This document shows, in pieces, positions 36,249 through 48,866 of a stretch of DNA of 64,000 bases (the stretch's first letter is position 1; every line of letters starts with the position of its first letter). This stretch comes from Pseudoscleropodium purum (lineage: Eukaryota > Streptophyta > Bryopsida > Hypnales > Brachytheciaceae): positions 16,244,001 through 16,308,000 of the forward strand of contig OZ017803.1 of NCBI GenBank assembly GCA_963969395.1, written 5' to 3'. The notes beneath the pieces were generated by a model. It did no database searches and was not told where the DNA came from. It worked only from the letters and a program-made list of their open reading frames with translations. A program made the position numbers and the translations under genes.

Positions 36249-38405
36249 CTCACTCCGACGATGCCTCAAATTCCGTGAGCAACTGATTGGTGACGCGGCG
36301 GAAGGAAAGGACACACTACTTGAAATTTAGGTTCGGGGCTCACTGGGGAGGGACACGTGGCAGTGTGGGAAGCTCCTGCTGCCTGCTTTCTGATCAGGGA
36401 GGCTGCAACTCGCAAATCAAATAATAGTTTTATAATAATATTAAAAAAGACGTTCGACTACCGTAGCAGTACTGTACTGTAGTCACATGGTCGGTGATTT
36501 TTTTTTGGTTTTGGGACAAATGGTTAAGGTAAGAGGTTCATAATGCGATCATCTAAGCAATGAAGCTGAATTTTGGGGAGGTAAAAACATCTTGAAATAT
36601 TTTTCAGTCAATTTACCTTGAAAGACAAGAGGAAATGGCATCTAATCTAAGTTGTTTCATATTTTTGGGGAGCTTTGTGGAATTAGTTATGAAATTTTGA
36701 TGTTAGAGCCCGTAGGGCTATGAAAGCAACCACCTCCTACAATGTACACCATTTGTACATTTTGATACATTTAAAAAATCAAAATGTACCTTTGTGTCAT
36801 GTTCGGTTCAAAATGTTTGCTCGGAGTTCAAGCCTCCTACTTTAGGTAGCCTTTCTTTCGAGATGGTTTTGAGTTTTGTGTCTCTTTTCATTTTTTTTTT
36901 TTTTGGGGGGGGGGGAATTGATTGATGAAGGCCAATTTTTAAGTACGCAATTTTTGTGTGTGTTGGCTCTACACAATGGATGAAATGAAGTTTTGGAAAC
37001 ATTGTGGCAACATTGTGCATGGCCATCATTACAATCTGCCATTTTTTAACATATTTATCCTTCTTCTTTACCTATAGGCTTGAAGCTACCTAATTGTTTA
37101 GGGAGGAAATTGAGCATTAAATTGCCTTAAAAAAACACTACTTGTGTGTGTCAAGATCTATTGGATTTTTTTTAAACATATTGCCTTCATGGACTGAAGC
37201 AAGAATGTCATGGCACTACATTCATAGCAAGCTGCAACCCAATTTGAAAAATTCTATAAATTACACACCATGAGTTTCCTATTAGAACATAAGTAGAAGA
37301 ATGCAGCTCACTTAATAACATGGTTAGCATGGAAAATCAAACTAGGAACCTTGCGGATTCATGCTGACATCTCTACCTCTTGCCCGACTATCCGGGATAG
37401 TTTAAGGTCATTTTGAACAGATTTATTGGATTTTGGAATTTGAATAGTATGGAATGTCAATTATTTTTACTTTTCAAATTATTTGTAAATTTCTTAATTA
37501 TACCATTTTTTTAATTTCAAAATGAATGAAAAAATTTGGAATATAATTTTTTTTTTAAATATTGGACAATGAATTTATAAAACTTTCAAATTGATGCTTC
37601 AAATTTTGCTTAATATTTATGAAACTGACTTCAATATAGGGTATACATGAACAAGGCATCTTTTGCTGAATTGCAAGATAGCTACAATAACTTGCCAACA
37701 CACTCCCATAAAAGTGAACTTTCATGTTGTGTGTTAGAAATGGACTTTACTTAGAGACACGTTTGTGGTTTTTGATGTAGCTTTCATTTCTATACGGATG
37801 GGGAAACAATTACATTTAAGGAGCTACTTTGGAACAAAAAGTGACCAAAATTAAAGTCTAATTTTACATAATTAAGTTTTCAGGAAGTTAAAGCTTACGT
37901 CTTTAGCTTTTCATGAGCCTCTAGCTCCCAAATTTTTTGCTGGTGAACAATTATGATTCACCTCTTGCAAATACTAAGTATGTCTATGTTGAATTTCAAT
38001 TTTTTTATAAGGCTTGATTGATTTAAGGTATGTGAAAGTTTATCCTATGGTAGGCATATACACCTATTATCTACATGTTTACTAATTATGTCTCCTATCT
38101 ACAACTATTCAACTTTTATAGGTATTCAATTTTGGTTTTGTAGCAAATCAACAATTTCATATATTGACAAAAGAAAATATATTGTCAAATGTTTTTATTT
38201 TATTTGAGGGGAGCAATTTAGAGCAATTTTTTTCTCAAAATGAAAACCTTGACTACCTAAATTTTTATCCTCAAGCTTGTTGCTAACAACACCTTTAAAA
38301 TCAAATGACAACATGCTTTCAAGCGTGTACCCCGAAGCATGCCCCAATATATCTGGATAATAAATAGACATTTGATCTAAAATGTTCAATACTAGTACTT
38401 TGAAA
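36249..38405. other. Intergenic stretch, possible SINE-like relic
   Basis: No gene was recognised. On the minus strand, 37310-37395 reads GGTAGAGATGTCAGC and then CCGCAAGGTTCCTAGTTTGA, which loosely resembles the A- and B-box promoter of a tRNA-derived SINE head; this is weak. Poly-T followed by poly-G lies at 36890-36915. The 36.25-36.5 kb patch is GC-richer but has no frame of interest. Confidence 0.4.
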
Positions 38406-38409
38406 TTAA

Positions 38410-39322
38410 CCCCTAAAGGACCATTATCCTTTGGGGGACAAATGGGATTTCGGGTAGGTACCTACGGGGTGAAATTATTTCCTGATTTTTTGAAACTTTT
38501 GTTGAAGATAGTAAAATTAATTAGCGTTGTGGGGATATAACTTTTTTTTCCAATCAATGCCTGGGAACAAAAGTTATGCCCAAATAAGCTCAAAACAAAG
38601 GACGGGGGGCAACAAAAAAAATTAATTATTTTAATTTTAATTTTTTTTCCTCATAGATAATATTTTTTTTTGTACATGGAAATCTCCAATTCATTACGTT
38701 TGGATTCTTTATGAGAAAGTTATGGACAATCTTGTTTTGGGGGCAATTAAGGCATCTTCTTGAAAAAATAACTTGTAGGATTCATTTTTGAATGCAATTT
38801 TTACAATTTTTCAAGAAAAAAAGTTTCACATGGTTTATCTTGCTTGCAAGAGCAATCTAACCATTAGGATTAGTGCATTTTAATTCCATTTTAAAGATAT
38901 TAATAATTTAGATTTTCTTCTATCTCATATCTACTTCTACTTAATAATTTTTTAAAGGAGAAAAATTAAGTTTTTTTGAGTTATTATTTTTGTCCCTGGA
39001 CTCTCAACTCAATTCCATACCATAAAGATTGAAAGCTCAAAACTCCATAATATAAAAAATTGAAGTTAAAAATGTTCAAAGTAAGAAAATCTAGTTCCAT
39101 AATGTGCTGAAAAACTTGTTTTTTCTACTTTAAATGCAGATATCTTGCAATCTATGTGGTCAAAAATTCTGAAATTTTTCCCACACATTTTCATACTAGC
39201 TAGGTGTAAGATCCTATGATTAGATGTGAAAAGTTAAATTTTTAAATTTTTTTACCTTTTGCTATAGAAATGAGCAATTTTGAGTGTTCTTTGGTAGAAA
39301 AAAGACCTTGGTCCTTTAGGGG
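38410..39322 (-). mobile_element. piggyBac-like family B, copy 2
   Basis: A 913-bp non-coding element lies between TTAA at 38406-38409 and 39323-39326. The ends are CCCCTAAAGGACCATTATCC and the inverse of CCCCTAAAGGACCAAGGTC, identical over the first 13 bases. This is the best-preserved terminal pair in the window and the reference copy for family B. Confidence 0.85.
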
Positions 39323-39544
39323 TTAAGGCAACGACTTGAAGATACATCAATTGAACTTAAATATTATAACTTTTGTATACGATAATCAAATGAAACTTGT
39401 AGAGCACCCTTATTCCAACCAATATATTGGCCCTTTAAATGAGTACTTCTAAATATAAAGTGTCAATAACCAAATTTTGCTTTAATAATCATAATTTACC
39501 AACTACAATACTAGCATGTGAGCTTAGAAATGTAAGCCTATTAA

Positions 39545-40475
39545 CCCCTAAAGGTTTTTGACTATGTTTTCACCAAAAACGTGTCAAAACTGTCATTTCT
39601 AGTACAAGTACCAAAAAAAATTTGGAAAAAAAATTAGACACATGTAATCGTAGGATCTTGTAGTACACTAGTTTGAGAAAATGTGCAAAAAATTTCAGAA
39701 GTTTTTGCCGTGTAGATTGCAAGACAATAGTGTTTGAATTGATAAAAAACACACATTTTCTAGCCCTATGAAAATACGGGTAGCTGCACTTGACAAAGTC
39801 ACATTTTAATGAAAAAAATCTCCAAAATGGTTGTGCGTCTTTGGATTATTTCTTCAAGACAAGTTGGCTACATGCTTGAAAATTTTTAGATCATTTGGAA
39901 TTGTAAAACATATAGAAAAAATATAGTAAGTAGAAAGAAGTAGAGAATGATTCAAAATACTAAATTGTTAAGAATTTTATTATTGAATTGAAAAATGCCA
40001 ATCCCAACAATTGTAATGTTGTAATAAACAATCTTCATCCTACCAAGAAAAAAATTCCAAAAAATATTGAAAATTGAATTAATTAAAGGATTTCAAAGTT
40101 TTTTTTTAGAGTGGACAATCCACAATTGCCTGCAAACTAAAATTCCTCATAACTTTCACCTTATTACTCCAAATGGAAAGATTCAAAGCTTTTGACATAT
40201 ATATATACATCTAGAAAATCAATTTCAAATTTTTATTTTTTTTAAAAGTGATTTTTTAGAAATTTTGTGAGCTGCCCGCTGTGGCATGAAAACTACATAT
40301 CATGCAATAATTTTTGAACCATGTAGTCAAAAGTTATGAAAATTCTTGGATCTTCAAGATACTCCTCGACCACATGTTCTGTGAAAATTTCAAAGAAAAA
40401 AAATGAAAATTCTATTCGTAGTGAGCTACCCAAAATATCTATAATTCCAAAAAACGGTGTTTGGGACTTTAGGGG
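39545..40475 (+). mobile_element. piggyBac-like family A, copy 4
   Basis: A 931-bp element is bounded by TTAA at 39541-39544 and 40476-40479, with ends CCCCTAAAGGTTTTTGAC and the inverse of CCCCTAAAGTCCC. It is collinear with copy 1 at 126-1032. It lies only 222 bp from the family B copy at 38410-39322. Confidence 0.85.
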
Positions 40476-40479
40476 TTAA

Positions 40480-43400
40480 CTTTGAGCTTAGGTGTGCGTA
40501 AGTACTCTACTACCATTGAAGATATCTCTAATATACATATCTGTAGCATAGGTACTCTATAACTGTGGAAGGTCCTCATAACATAAGTATCTATAACATA
40601 GATAACCTATATACATGGAAGATGTCTATAACATAGGTACCGAGGCTCTTAAACTCCAAATTCTAGACTCACATGCCAACAACCCTCATCCTCTATAAGT
40701 TTTTAAACCTTTGCCTTTGTTTTTGAAGTGGTTGTCCAATATTTTAATTTTAATTTCTTTTGTACCTATCCAAAGTGCTTTGGGATGTGCTTCCAGTGAT
40801 AAGTCCAAATTTCATACTATTGATTTTGAGTCCTAATTATATACCATTCCAAAGTTAGAGATACATTTGGGAGCCAATATTAATACTGATTGGACTAAGA
40901 ATGCTTCGTTAGACTTCACCTCACCTTAAGTTAATTGCAATTTGCCTTACAATTATGTGATTAAATATCAGTTTCTTGAAAACTGGGCTAGCACAAACAG
41001 GAACAATGTTTAGAACCCCCCAAACAACTAGTTTGAAGTTAGCCGGTGGAATTGGGAAAAATGGTTGCTATTTGAAAACATTGGCAAATATAGAGGAAAT
41101 TTTTTGTAAAAAATTTATATTTAGAGTAAACAATAGAAAAAATAATCGGACTCAATGAACTCTTCAGAACTGGGCTCAATATGAGAATCTAAGGAAATTA
41201 GGTGGTAAAACTAAAAAAAATTCCCAAACACTGGACACGGTTGGGGTAAATTGTCCCCCTCATTTGACCCCTCCAAGTCATTCTAGGGGTGCAAGTAAAA
41301 AAAAGAAAAAGTTATTTTGAGCTTGATTAATTTACCTTTTTCACCTCTCATAGCAAACATGGGGCCTCTGATTGCAAATATAAATTCAAAATTTGCAAAT
41401 TTTACCATATGTGACAAATAAAAAATTTCAGAGTTTTCCCAAGGGGCCAAGCGAGGGGGTCAGTTCCCCCCGGCACTGCACAGGAAGTCCAACACCACTG
41501 AAACTACCGACCACATGACGGTTCCATGTGATACCAAGTGGGTGAATTAAAGCTGAAGTTTTTCCTAATTATTTTCGAGGTAAAGTGAAGTCTTTCTTAT
41601 TAATTTTATTGATTTCAATTGATAAAAAGATAAATGTTTTTATGACAAGAAGTAATCTTTACCATCACAAGACTGTAAACCCCCACTAGAAAATCTTGCG
41701 TTTAAAAGTAGGGCAAATTATTTCCCATAATATCCTCTTTGATGTGTGAAATCTGCATAATTGGTTGATTACGGATTTGTTATTCATCCATCACATATTT
41801 CATCCAAGTGTCTCTTTCCAACTCAATTGTTGGATGGGCAATTATGTTGAACAATTTCTACTTTGTTGGGAATTCTAATGTAAATTAAAGAGGTTGACAA
41901 GGAAGGCGAATCATGACTAGTCCATCGTATTTTTTGTTAGAATTTCGGACGATGAGGTGATTGCCTTTATACATAATGACCTATTAATCTAAGATGGACA
42001 TGCATACAAATTTTGGTATCTATGGTTGATCCTTTGGTCATCGCACTTGTGTAGATTTTTTGGATTCACCATTGGAAACAATAATGAATGGTATCAAAGA
42101 TATTTCATGTGTATTTTGGGCAACTCATTTTTTAAGAATAGAATGAAGGATACATTATTTTTTGGTGGTCAAAACAAATATATGACTTTCCATTGTAGAC
42201 TAGAAGGGGAATTTCTTGTCTTTGTGGATGTTAGAGATTGTAAAGATAATAAGATAAATTTTGACAATTTATAAAAAGTAATTGAAAACCTTTTGTAATA
42301 TCTATAATACATGATGTTTCTTAAAGCTCTTGTAGCAAATATTAATTGGATGAAGTGTGTTTTTCAAAACATTCATAATCCAAGTTGACCATTTAGAGAT
42401 TGATTTTTGATATTGTTGCAATGATGGTCAAAAACATTCCTTAGAATTATGGAAAAATGATTGAATCTTTTACAATGATTTATTGGCATCATGGCTCTTG
42501 CCATAGAATTCTTCAAATCATCATTTTGTATCACAATTCCAATTCTTTCAATCTCCATTCTATTTTTTTTTATTTTTTATGTTGGAGCATGAAAAGCATT
42601 TGATTTTTATTGGTCTTTAGTTTTTTCATTGATACTTTTTGGCATTATTCATTTGTAATTCTATTTAAATTATAGATTTTTTTTGGAAATATTGATATAA
42701 ATTGGAGAGATTTTCAAAAAGTTTCACGATTAATTTCATTTGATACAAATTGTTTCACATTTTTGTTTAAAAATTCTTGGTAATTTCAACATTTTTCCAA
42801 GATAACATGAAATTTTTACAACTAACAGAAGACACATAATTACACTTCTAAAAAATAAATACATTATATCACATTCATGGGTATATGCAAAACAAAATTT
42901 GAAAAAATAATCATTGGCTTGGAATTTGAGGGTTAAAAGTTTTTACTCTTCAATTGACATAGAAATCTTGGAACTATGAATTCAATATGTTGAACTTTGG
43001 AAGTGTATGTCAACTAATAGTTGACATTAAACTCTATATTTGTCAATATAAGAATCCCCAAGATTTTGATTCTATGGATGGAAAGTAGAATCCTTCAATT
43101 CACATATTTTATTGAATCCAAAATTTATAGCCTTTGTTTTAAAAATTAATTGGATCTTGAAGGTTTCCACTGGTTCCTTCAAATTACTTTTCAACTCCCT
43201 TGATTGAAAAGACATTGGATTCCCTATAGGCTTCAATTATAATCATGTAACTTTATTCTAAAATATAAAGAATTTTAGGAATTAATGTAAAACATATTTG
43301 AAAATAACTAGAAACGTATCACTTCAAAGATAGCTCAAATTATAATCATTGGCAAAAAAATTTAAAATTGATTTCAAAATTCTATAAGAAATAAGTCACT

Positions 43401-43729
43401 AAAAAATGTTGTGGTTGTTAAGGGATTATAACTTTTCTTTGATACTTTTACTTTTATATTTATTTTAATATATTTTATTTTAAATTCTTTCATGATTGTA
43501 ACTTTTTTTAACTTTTACATTATTTAAACTCTATTTCATATTTTTTACTTTTTTTACTTTTACTTTTATAAATATAAATATATATCTAGATCAATGAAAC
43601 AAATATATTCTAAAACAATTATAAGTGGATTATATGCAAAAATGCCCTCTAATAGTGTATTTTATTGTATACTTTTAAAAACCTTATCATTCAATTTTAC
43701 AAACTGTTTTGCATCGTAATTTAAAAAAT
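40480..43729. other. AT-rich intergenic stretch and possible promoter of the next ORF
   Basis: No gene is recognised. The 82-codon frame at 42026 has no domain. T-rich, TATAAATA-containing sequence at 43440-43580 could act as a promoter for the ORF at 43730, but AT content is so high that a TATA match means little. At 40500-40640 a phrase of the type CTATAACATAGGTA recurs several times. Confidence 0.45.
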
Positions 43730-44263
43730 ATGTCAACTAATACAGGAAATGAAGATCTTGCTAAGTTGGTGAGCTTGGCAAGAAAATTGCAAGAAATGCA
43801 AGATGCAATTAGAGAGATGCAACGCTTAGAAGATGAAATGACAAAACTTTGTTGTGCGTTGGACAAGAATTGGATGGGTGAAGATGATGTTGGGGAGGTG
43901 TCAGTAGGGAAGAATCAAGCTAAAGATGATTTGATGTTAGAAAAAACAAAAACTATTCACCAAATGGAAGAGGAATTTGAAGCTTTGAAAACAAAAATGA
44001 AGGCAAATGGACAATACAATGACAAAGAAGAAATGATAATCAATTTAATTATTAAACGTCCTCAAAAATCAACATTAGCAAAGCCTAAAAATAAACAAAA
44101 AACAATGAAGCATGTTCATTTTAATCCTCTCGAGCCTGAAGTTTGCTTTGTTTATGAAACAGAAGATTATGAAGCAGGAGATTATCAAGGAGAAAATTAT
44201 GAAGGAGAAGATTATGAAGAAGAAGACTATTATGAAATAGGAGATTATAAATTAGATGAGTAG
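43730..44263 (+). CDS. Hypothetical protein, heptad-like N-half and acidic Tyr-rich repeat tail
   Basis: A single-exon frame of 177 aa starts at the first ATG (43730). I do not recognise the protein. Residues about 8-50 (LAKLVSLARKLQEMQDAIRE and on) and 75-100 have hydrophobic heptad-like spacing among charged residues, which suggests coiled coil. A basic stretch follows near 115-135. The C-terminal 40 residues repeat a short E-x-Y/E-D-Y unit (EDYEAGDYQGENYEGEDYEE and on), making a strongly acidic, tyrosine-rich tail. It sits in a repeat-rich gap, with no splice structure. Possibilities are a lineage-specific gene, a retroelement gag-like remnant, or a chance survivor. Its intactness over 177 codons in AT-rich DNA argues for real coding, past or present. 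Confidence 0.5.
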   Translation: MSTNTGNEDLAKLVSLARKLQEMQDAIREMQRLEDEMTKLCCALDKNWMGEDDVGEVSVGKNQAKDDLMLEKTKTIHQMEEEFEALKTKMKANGQYNDKEEMIINLIIKRPQKSTLAKPKNKQKTMKHVHFNPLEPEVCFVYETEDYEAGDYQGENYEGEDYEEEDYYEIGDYKLDE

Positions 44264-45298
44264 AATTGTTGATAGAAGAATTCATAATGAAAAATTTGAA
44301 GTAAATGTCTACTAATTGTGCAACAAATGTTCTTATGTAACTTTGAAATTCCATTATTTTTGTTTTAGCTTCATTCTACCATTTTTGTCTTGGATTCATT
44401 CTACAATTTTTTGTCATGGCTTCATTCACAATTTTAGATGTGGTGCTTCAAAAGTGTCTCATGGTTGCAAAGTAGTCCTATATATGTCAATACAAAAATC
44501 TCAAAAGACACTCCAAAAATTGATTGAACTAGTTCCAACTTCAATGTCATCACTAGAATTTGTAACTCTTCCAAAATGCACACATATATATACTATGTGA
44601 GGTTTTGGGGGTACCCACTTTACATGCCCTCACCTTCTTATTGCTATTGCAACTGGCTATTCCCAATATACCGATAAATTACGGAGGGGTAAAAACCCGT
44701 ACACGTAGTCGTATTCCACTGTGGTATAAAAAACTTGTAGTAAAATAAGTTAACGAATAGTGAGTTCGTAGGTTCAGAGTACAGAGGCGGGGGGATTGGA
44801 AGCGAGCAAGAGAGACAGAAGCGCGAGGTCAAGAATAGCTCCGAGGCTGCCCGACTATGCGCGATCGCTCGTCTTTTTGCTCAGGTACTCAACTTCATCA
44901 CCCGCGCCGACGCTTTGCCTATGTAGGAAAGAATTTCCTCATTCGATTTTGATAATTTGCGCCGGATATGGTGGTCAATGGAGTTTTTCATGCGCAATTC
45001 GGGGTTTCCGCAGTAGTTTCTGAGTTTTTTGGAATCGGTTATTTAGGTCTTCGAATTCTGTGAATAATGGCCGTCGTGTGGCTCCTATGTCTATTTCTGT
45101 TTTTGCTAAGGTGCGGTTGTTGGTGATGGAACAGGGGTCTAGATGATGTTGTCGGTTATAGATCCATTTTTCTGTGCGCATTAATTGAAAACTGGCGACT
45201 CATGGTAGGGAGCAATGTAAGCAACCAGTCTTTGCGTTAGTGCGAGGTTTTATAGGCTTGCTCTTATTTGGGCGGACTCGTTTTCTCGTTGTTTAGGA
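44264..45298 (+). promoter_or_regulatory. Intergenic region and leader of the SAM-PH gene
   Basis: GC content rises sharply at about 44760, where the CpG-containing leader seems to start (GCGCGAGG, GCGATCGC). TTGTTTAG at 45289-45296 directly before GAATG looks like a splice acceptor, so an intron in the 5' UTR is likely. A possible donor for it is GGTACTCAA near 44884. There is no coding evidence here. Confidence 0.45.
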
Positions 45299-48200
45299 AT
45301 GTCTGGCGTCGTAGATCCCTTGCAGTCTGTGGAAGAACAGAAGTTGCAAGAGGATTCTTTGGAAACGGATAAGGAGCATTCTCCTCCGTTACTACCTGAT
45401 CAGACTAGTGTCGTACTTTCGTGGACTGTTGAGCAAGTAAACCATTGGCTTCTGCACAGTGTGCCAGCAGTGCCCGATCGACTGCAAGGTAGGTTTCTCT
45501 ATTGTATTGCTGACTTTTATGCCGTGTTTAATTTTTTCTTCCGCATCAGTAGATAACGACTGTGTTTTGTGTTCAGGTCGTTGTAAATATCGAATGAAGC
45601 TATAAAGAATCAGTACGAATGAACTTCACGCATTTTGAGACTTAGTACTGCATGCAGGTTGAGTTTTTAATTGATTCGTGGTACTTGAGCAGAGATTTCC
45701 AGCAAATTCATTAACGAGGGAGTGGATGGCTTGGGCCTACTAACCTTACAACGAAGTCATCAGGCATGTTCTAGCATGACTGATCAAGAGTGGCTCTTAT
45801 TGAAGGTTTGTTTTCACCATGCATCGTCATAATTTGATGGCGGGATTAATAGCTATTTGAAGGGATATTATTCTCGCTTGGGCGATTAGTTTTCAGTTTT
45901 ATTTGTTCTGGATCTTTCCGCAGGTATGGATTCTTCTTTGATCTTCTCAGAAAAATGAACTTTTATTTCTGTGCTGTCTGTATGGTTTTGCTTTCTCTGG
46001 TCATGTTACTTTTTTGGCGACATTTGAAATCCACCTCTGGATTTGGAAGTTTCGCGTGTCTTTCAAAAGTAAATGGATCCGTTTAAATCTTGAAAAGAAT
46101 CGCTCTGCAGGTGTATCAAGTTAGCAGTTTAATATATACGGTAACTTGGTTGTGACTGGAAGCAATACTCGGTGTGGCAGGTGGCCAGACGGTGGCTAAT
46201 GACTCAAGGTGAGAGGCCCTTGGTTTCTTGGCCAAGTCGTGTGAAGGTCAAGAGTACTGTTAACTGCTCCACGCCTCCTGGTACACCGCAGAGCGCGAGG
46301 TACTGTGTACAGGCTTCTCTTGAGAATGAGTTAGAATTTTGATTCACTTACAGTAGTAGTTGGATAATCTGCAGTCAAACCATTGCGTGACGTTCATTTT
46401 CTTCCGCATTGCATTTCTGTGGCCTGCCGTGCGTATATTATCATTTATGTATCTTGGGCCTGGAGTATTTGAAGCACATTTTCTCCAACGCTGTATAGAA
46501 TGGTTGCGAAGTCTTTGGTTCTAGCCTTAAAGCTTTCCTGTTTTTCCTTTGTTATCGTCCTTCTGAACTTTCCAGAGAGTGTGTCACATTCTTCTTCAAT
46601 ACTTCCTACGCTTTACTCATGGGTGCGGGTATCAAATATAGTGAAGATTTTGTACTGATACTTGTTAGTAAATTGTGCTCGTGGTATCAGGTCAGACAAA
46701 AGTGCATATCTCAGAGATTATCATGACTTATCAGTTTCTCCTCGAAAGAACTGGAAGATGCCAAGAATCCAGTGGGGAAAAGATGACCAGGTTGAAAATC
46801 CTGATGGACCTTTCCTGTGTTTGTCGTGGTGACTAAGCTGGGTAATTTTGAGTAAGATAATACATTGGGCTAGTAGTTCTTAGTTATCGCCATATACCTA
46901 GTCTCAAGTAGTGGTGGTGAGCTTGGCATCCATCGCAGTAAGATTTCAACGAAATTAACCTGGCGAGCTGTTCTTCTATTTGTTTATTACAGGAAGAGGC
47001 TCTTGAGAGAGAAGTGCAGCACTTGCGAGGAGAAATTGTGAGTGCTGAAGAACGGGAGACATTACATCTTGCGCAGTACGTTCATATCTTCTTGGGTGTT
47101 CACCATGTAAATTTGGAGATTAAGCAGTACAATATTTTTCTTCGCGATCGTGTACAAGTTGCTCTCACTTGTATTAATCTTTCTCCGGATGATTAAAGGC
47201 TGCGGTCGACATTTCTAGTTGTGTTGATCTGGACTCAGAAGTCCGCTGTAGAGGGGATGTCACTTATTCATCTATTTTAGATCAAAGTTCAATAAAGCAA
47301 TGTTATTGAATTGGGTCTGTAGCCCAAATCTGCTCGTGCAAGATGTGGACTTTGATGTAGGATACTTTCACCTCTGTTGACTTAATACTCCTATGGCAGG
47401 TTGGATCATGTTGATGAAGTGTTACGAACTTCTCAGCTTTCTAGCTACCTCCACACACGGACAGTAAGTGAACATCTTATACGTAGTATTTTCTTAAGTA
47501 TTGATGAATTCATCGAAATGTCAATTCTCAAAATCTCATCTCCTGATATTTGAGTTTAGTTGGCAAGGATTGTAATCTTGCATGCGCTGCCTGTTAATTT
47601 GCTCAATAGTTCGATATGTAGGCGAGTCTACGAATTTTCAACAGTCTCATAGATGTTGTTTTCACATTCTTTAATTGATTATTATGTTAGTGACACCTGA
47701 TCCTCATTTGAGATGGGCTTGAATGTGTTCCCTATCTCATCTTGTTTAAGAGTAAAATTATTTTGAGATTGAACGCTGGTCGTCCTTGATATTAGATATC
47801 CTTGAATGAATTCTTCTGAATTTACACTATTGCTTTGCAGAGATGGACAGCATTGTCAGGGGAGCCACCTCAGGACGATACTGATGTTGATGATTGGTTG
47901 TTACGCTTTGTCGTGATTCGAGGATCATCCATATTTTTTTTCCTGCATGCAACAGGTGAAAATCAGTGTCTTGTATCTGCCTGAGTGGCTATTATCGACG
48001 TTTTCTTTCTTCACGTGTTTTAAAAAGCTAGGATGGGCAGGCGGTTGTGACGTTAGATCCGTGATTATACTTGAAGTTAATCATTGCGGCCATGAAATGC
48101 GTTGGCATGTCTCAAAAAGTATTTTCATCACTGTTATTGAGTCTTGATAAAGAGGAATGCCTTCATTGACTGATCTATCATCTGTCCGTTCTCAGTGATT

Positions 48201-48866
48201 TATTTGGTCTTAATCTGCATTTTGATTTTGGTCAATGTGGGACAACATCGTCTGGAATCTAATGAGAGCACGTCGTTGTAGATCTAAGACCACAAGGCAC
48301 AATTATGAGAAGTGAAATTGTGGAGATTGGCATGATCCCAAATCATTTACATCACCAAGGTGATACTCGTTGGTCAGCATTCCACATTACCACTTGCCAC
48401 GGACTACGTCTGGAGTGTGCATCACTTTTTAACCTTCAGGTGTGTGATGAGGGTACCTCCAAACATTTCTTTTTTGCTTTTTATACTACATTCAATGCAG
48501 CCGAAGTGTCGAATTATTTATCAGAATTATGAGTATACTTCTTTAAATTCATGCGCTTTTTGGAGTAATTATTAATTAGGTGTTGGTTTCATTATCATTT
48601 TAGGCAGTTGAAGCTCTCAGGTGTGATTCGAGCAATTTTTGCCTTTGGGAGTCTTCCCGTTGCTACAGGGTGAGCTCGTCTTAAGTCACTTAAGAGTAAT
48701 CGTTTGTGTTGGTCTCATTGTGCAGATCGACTGCTGGTTATCAGCTATAAAAGGCGGATATAATTATGGGGACCTTTTGAGAGACATTTCACCTCGTGTA
48801 AAAGTAGGGGAGAAAGGCCGTAATTCTGCTGAATCAGATGCAGAATTTCTTGAAAGGTTCACCTGA
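45299..48866 (+). CDS. SAM domain plus PH domain protein
   Basis: Nine exons splice with GT-AG junctions into a stop-free frame: 45299-45488, 45693-45805, 46181-46299, 46691-46790, 46993-47075, 47400-47463, 47841-47955, 48282-48439 and 48726-48866. They total 1083 nt, 360 aa. Residues about 42-105 look like a SAM domain (WTVEQVNHWL ... FINEGVDGLGLLTL ... MTDQEWLLLK). Residues 175-200 (EEALEREVQHLRGEI...) look like a short coiled coil. Residues about 225-322 look like a PH domain (DDWLLRFVVIRGSSIFFFLH ... LRLECASLFNLQIDCWLSAI, with the family's C-terminal Trp). By family knowledge, SAM domains assemble proteins and PH domains bind phosphoinositides or proteins, so a membrane-recruited adaptor is a reasonable guess. 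There is no catalytic domain. I do not recognise a named plant family with this order. Confidence 0.8.

Noticed and set aside
37310..37395. tRNA gene or SINE head on the minus strand
   Set aside because: A- and B-box resemblance is loose and no cloverleaf can be drawn; kept only as a remark.
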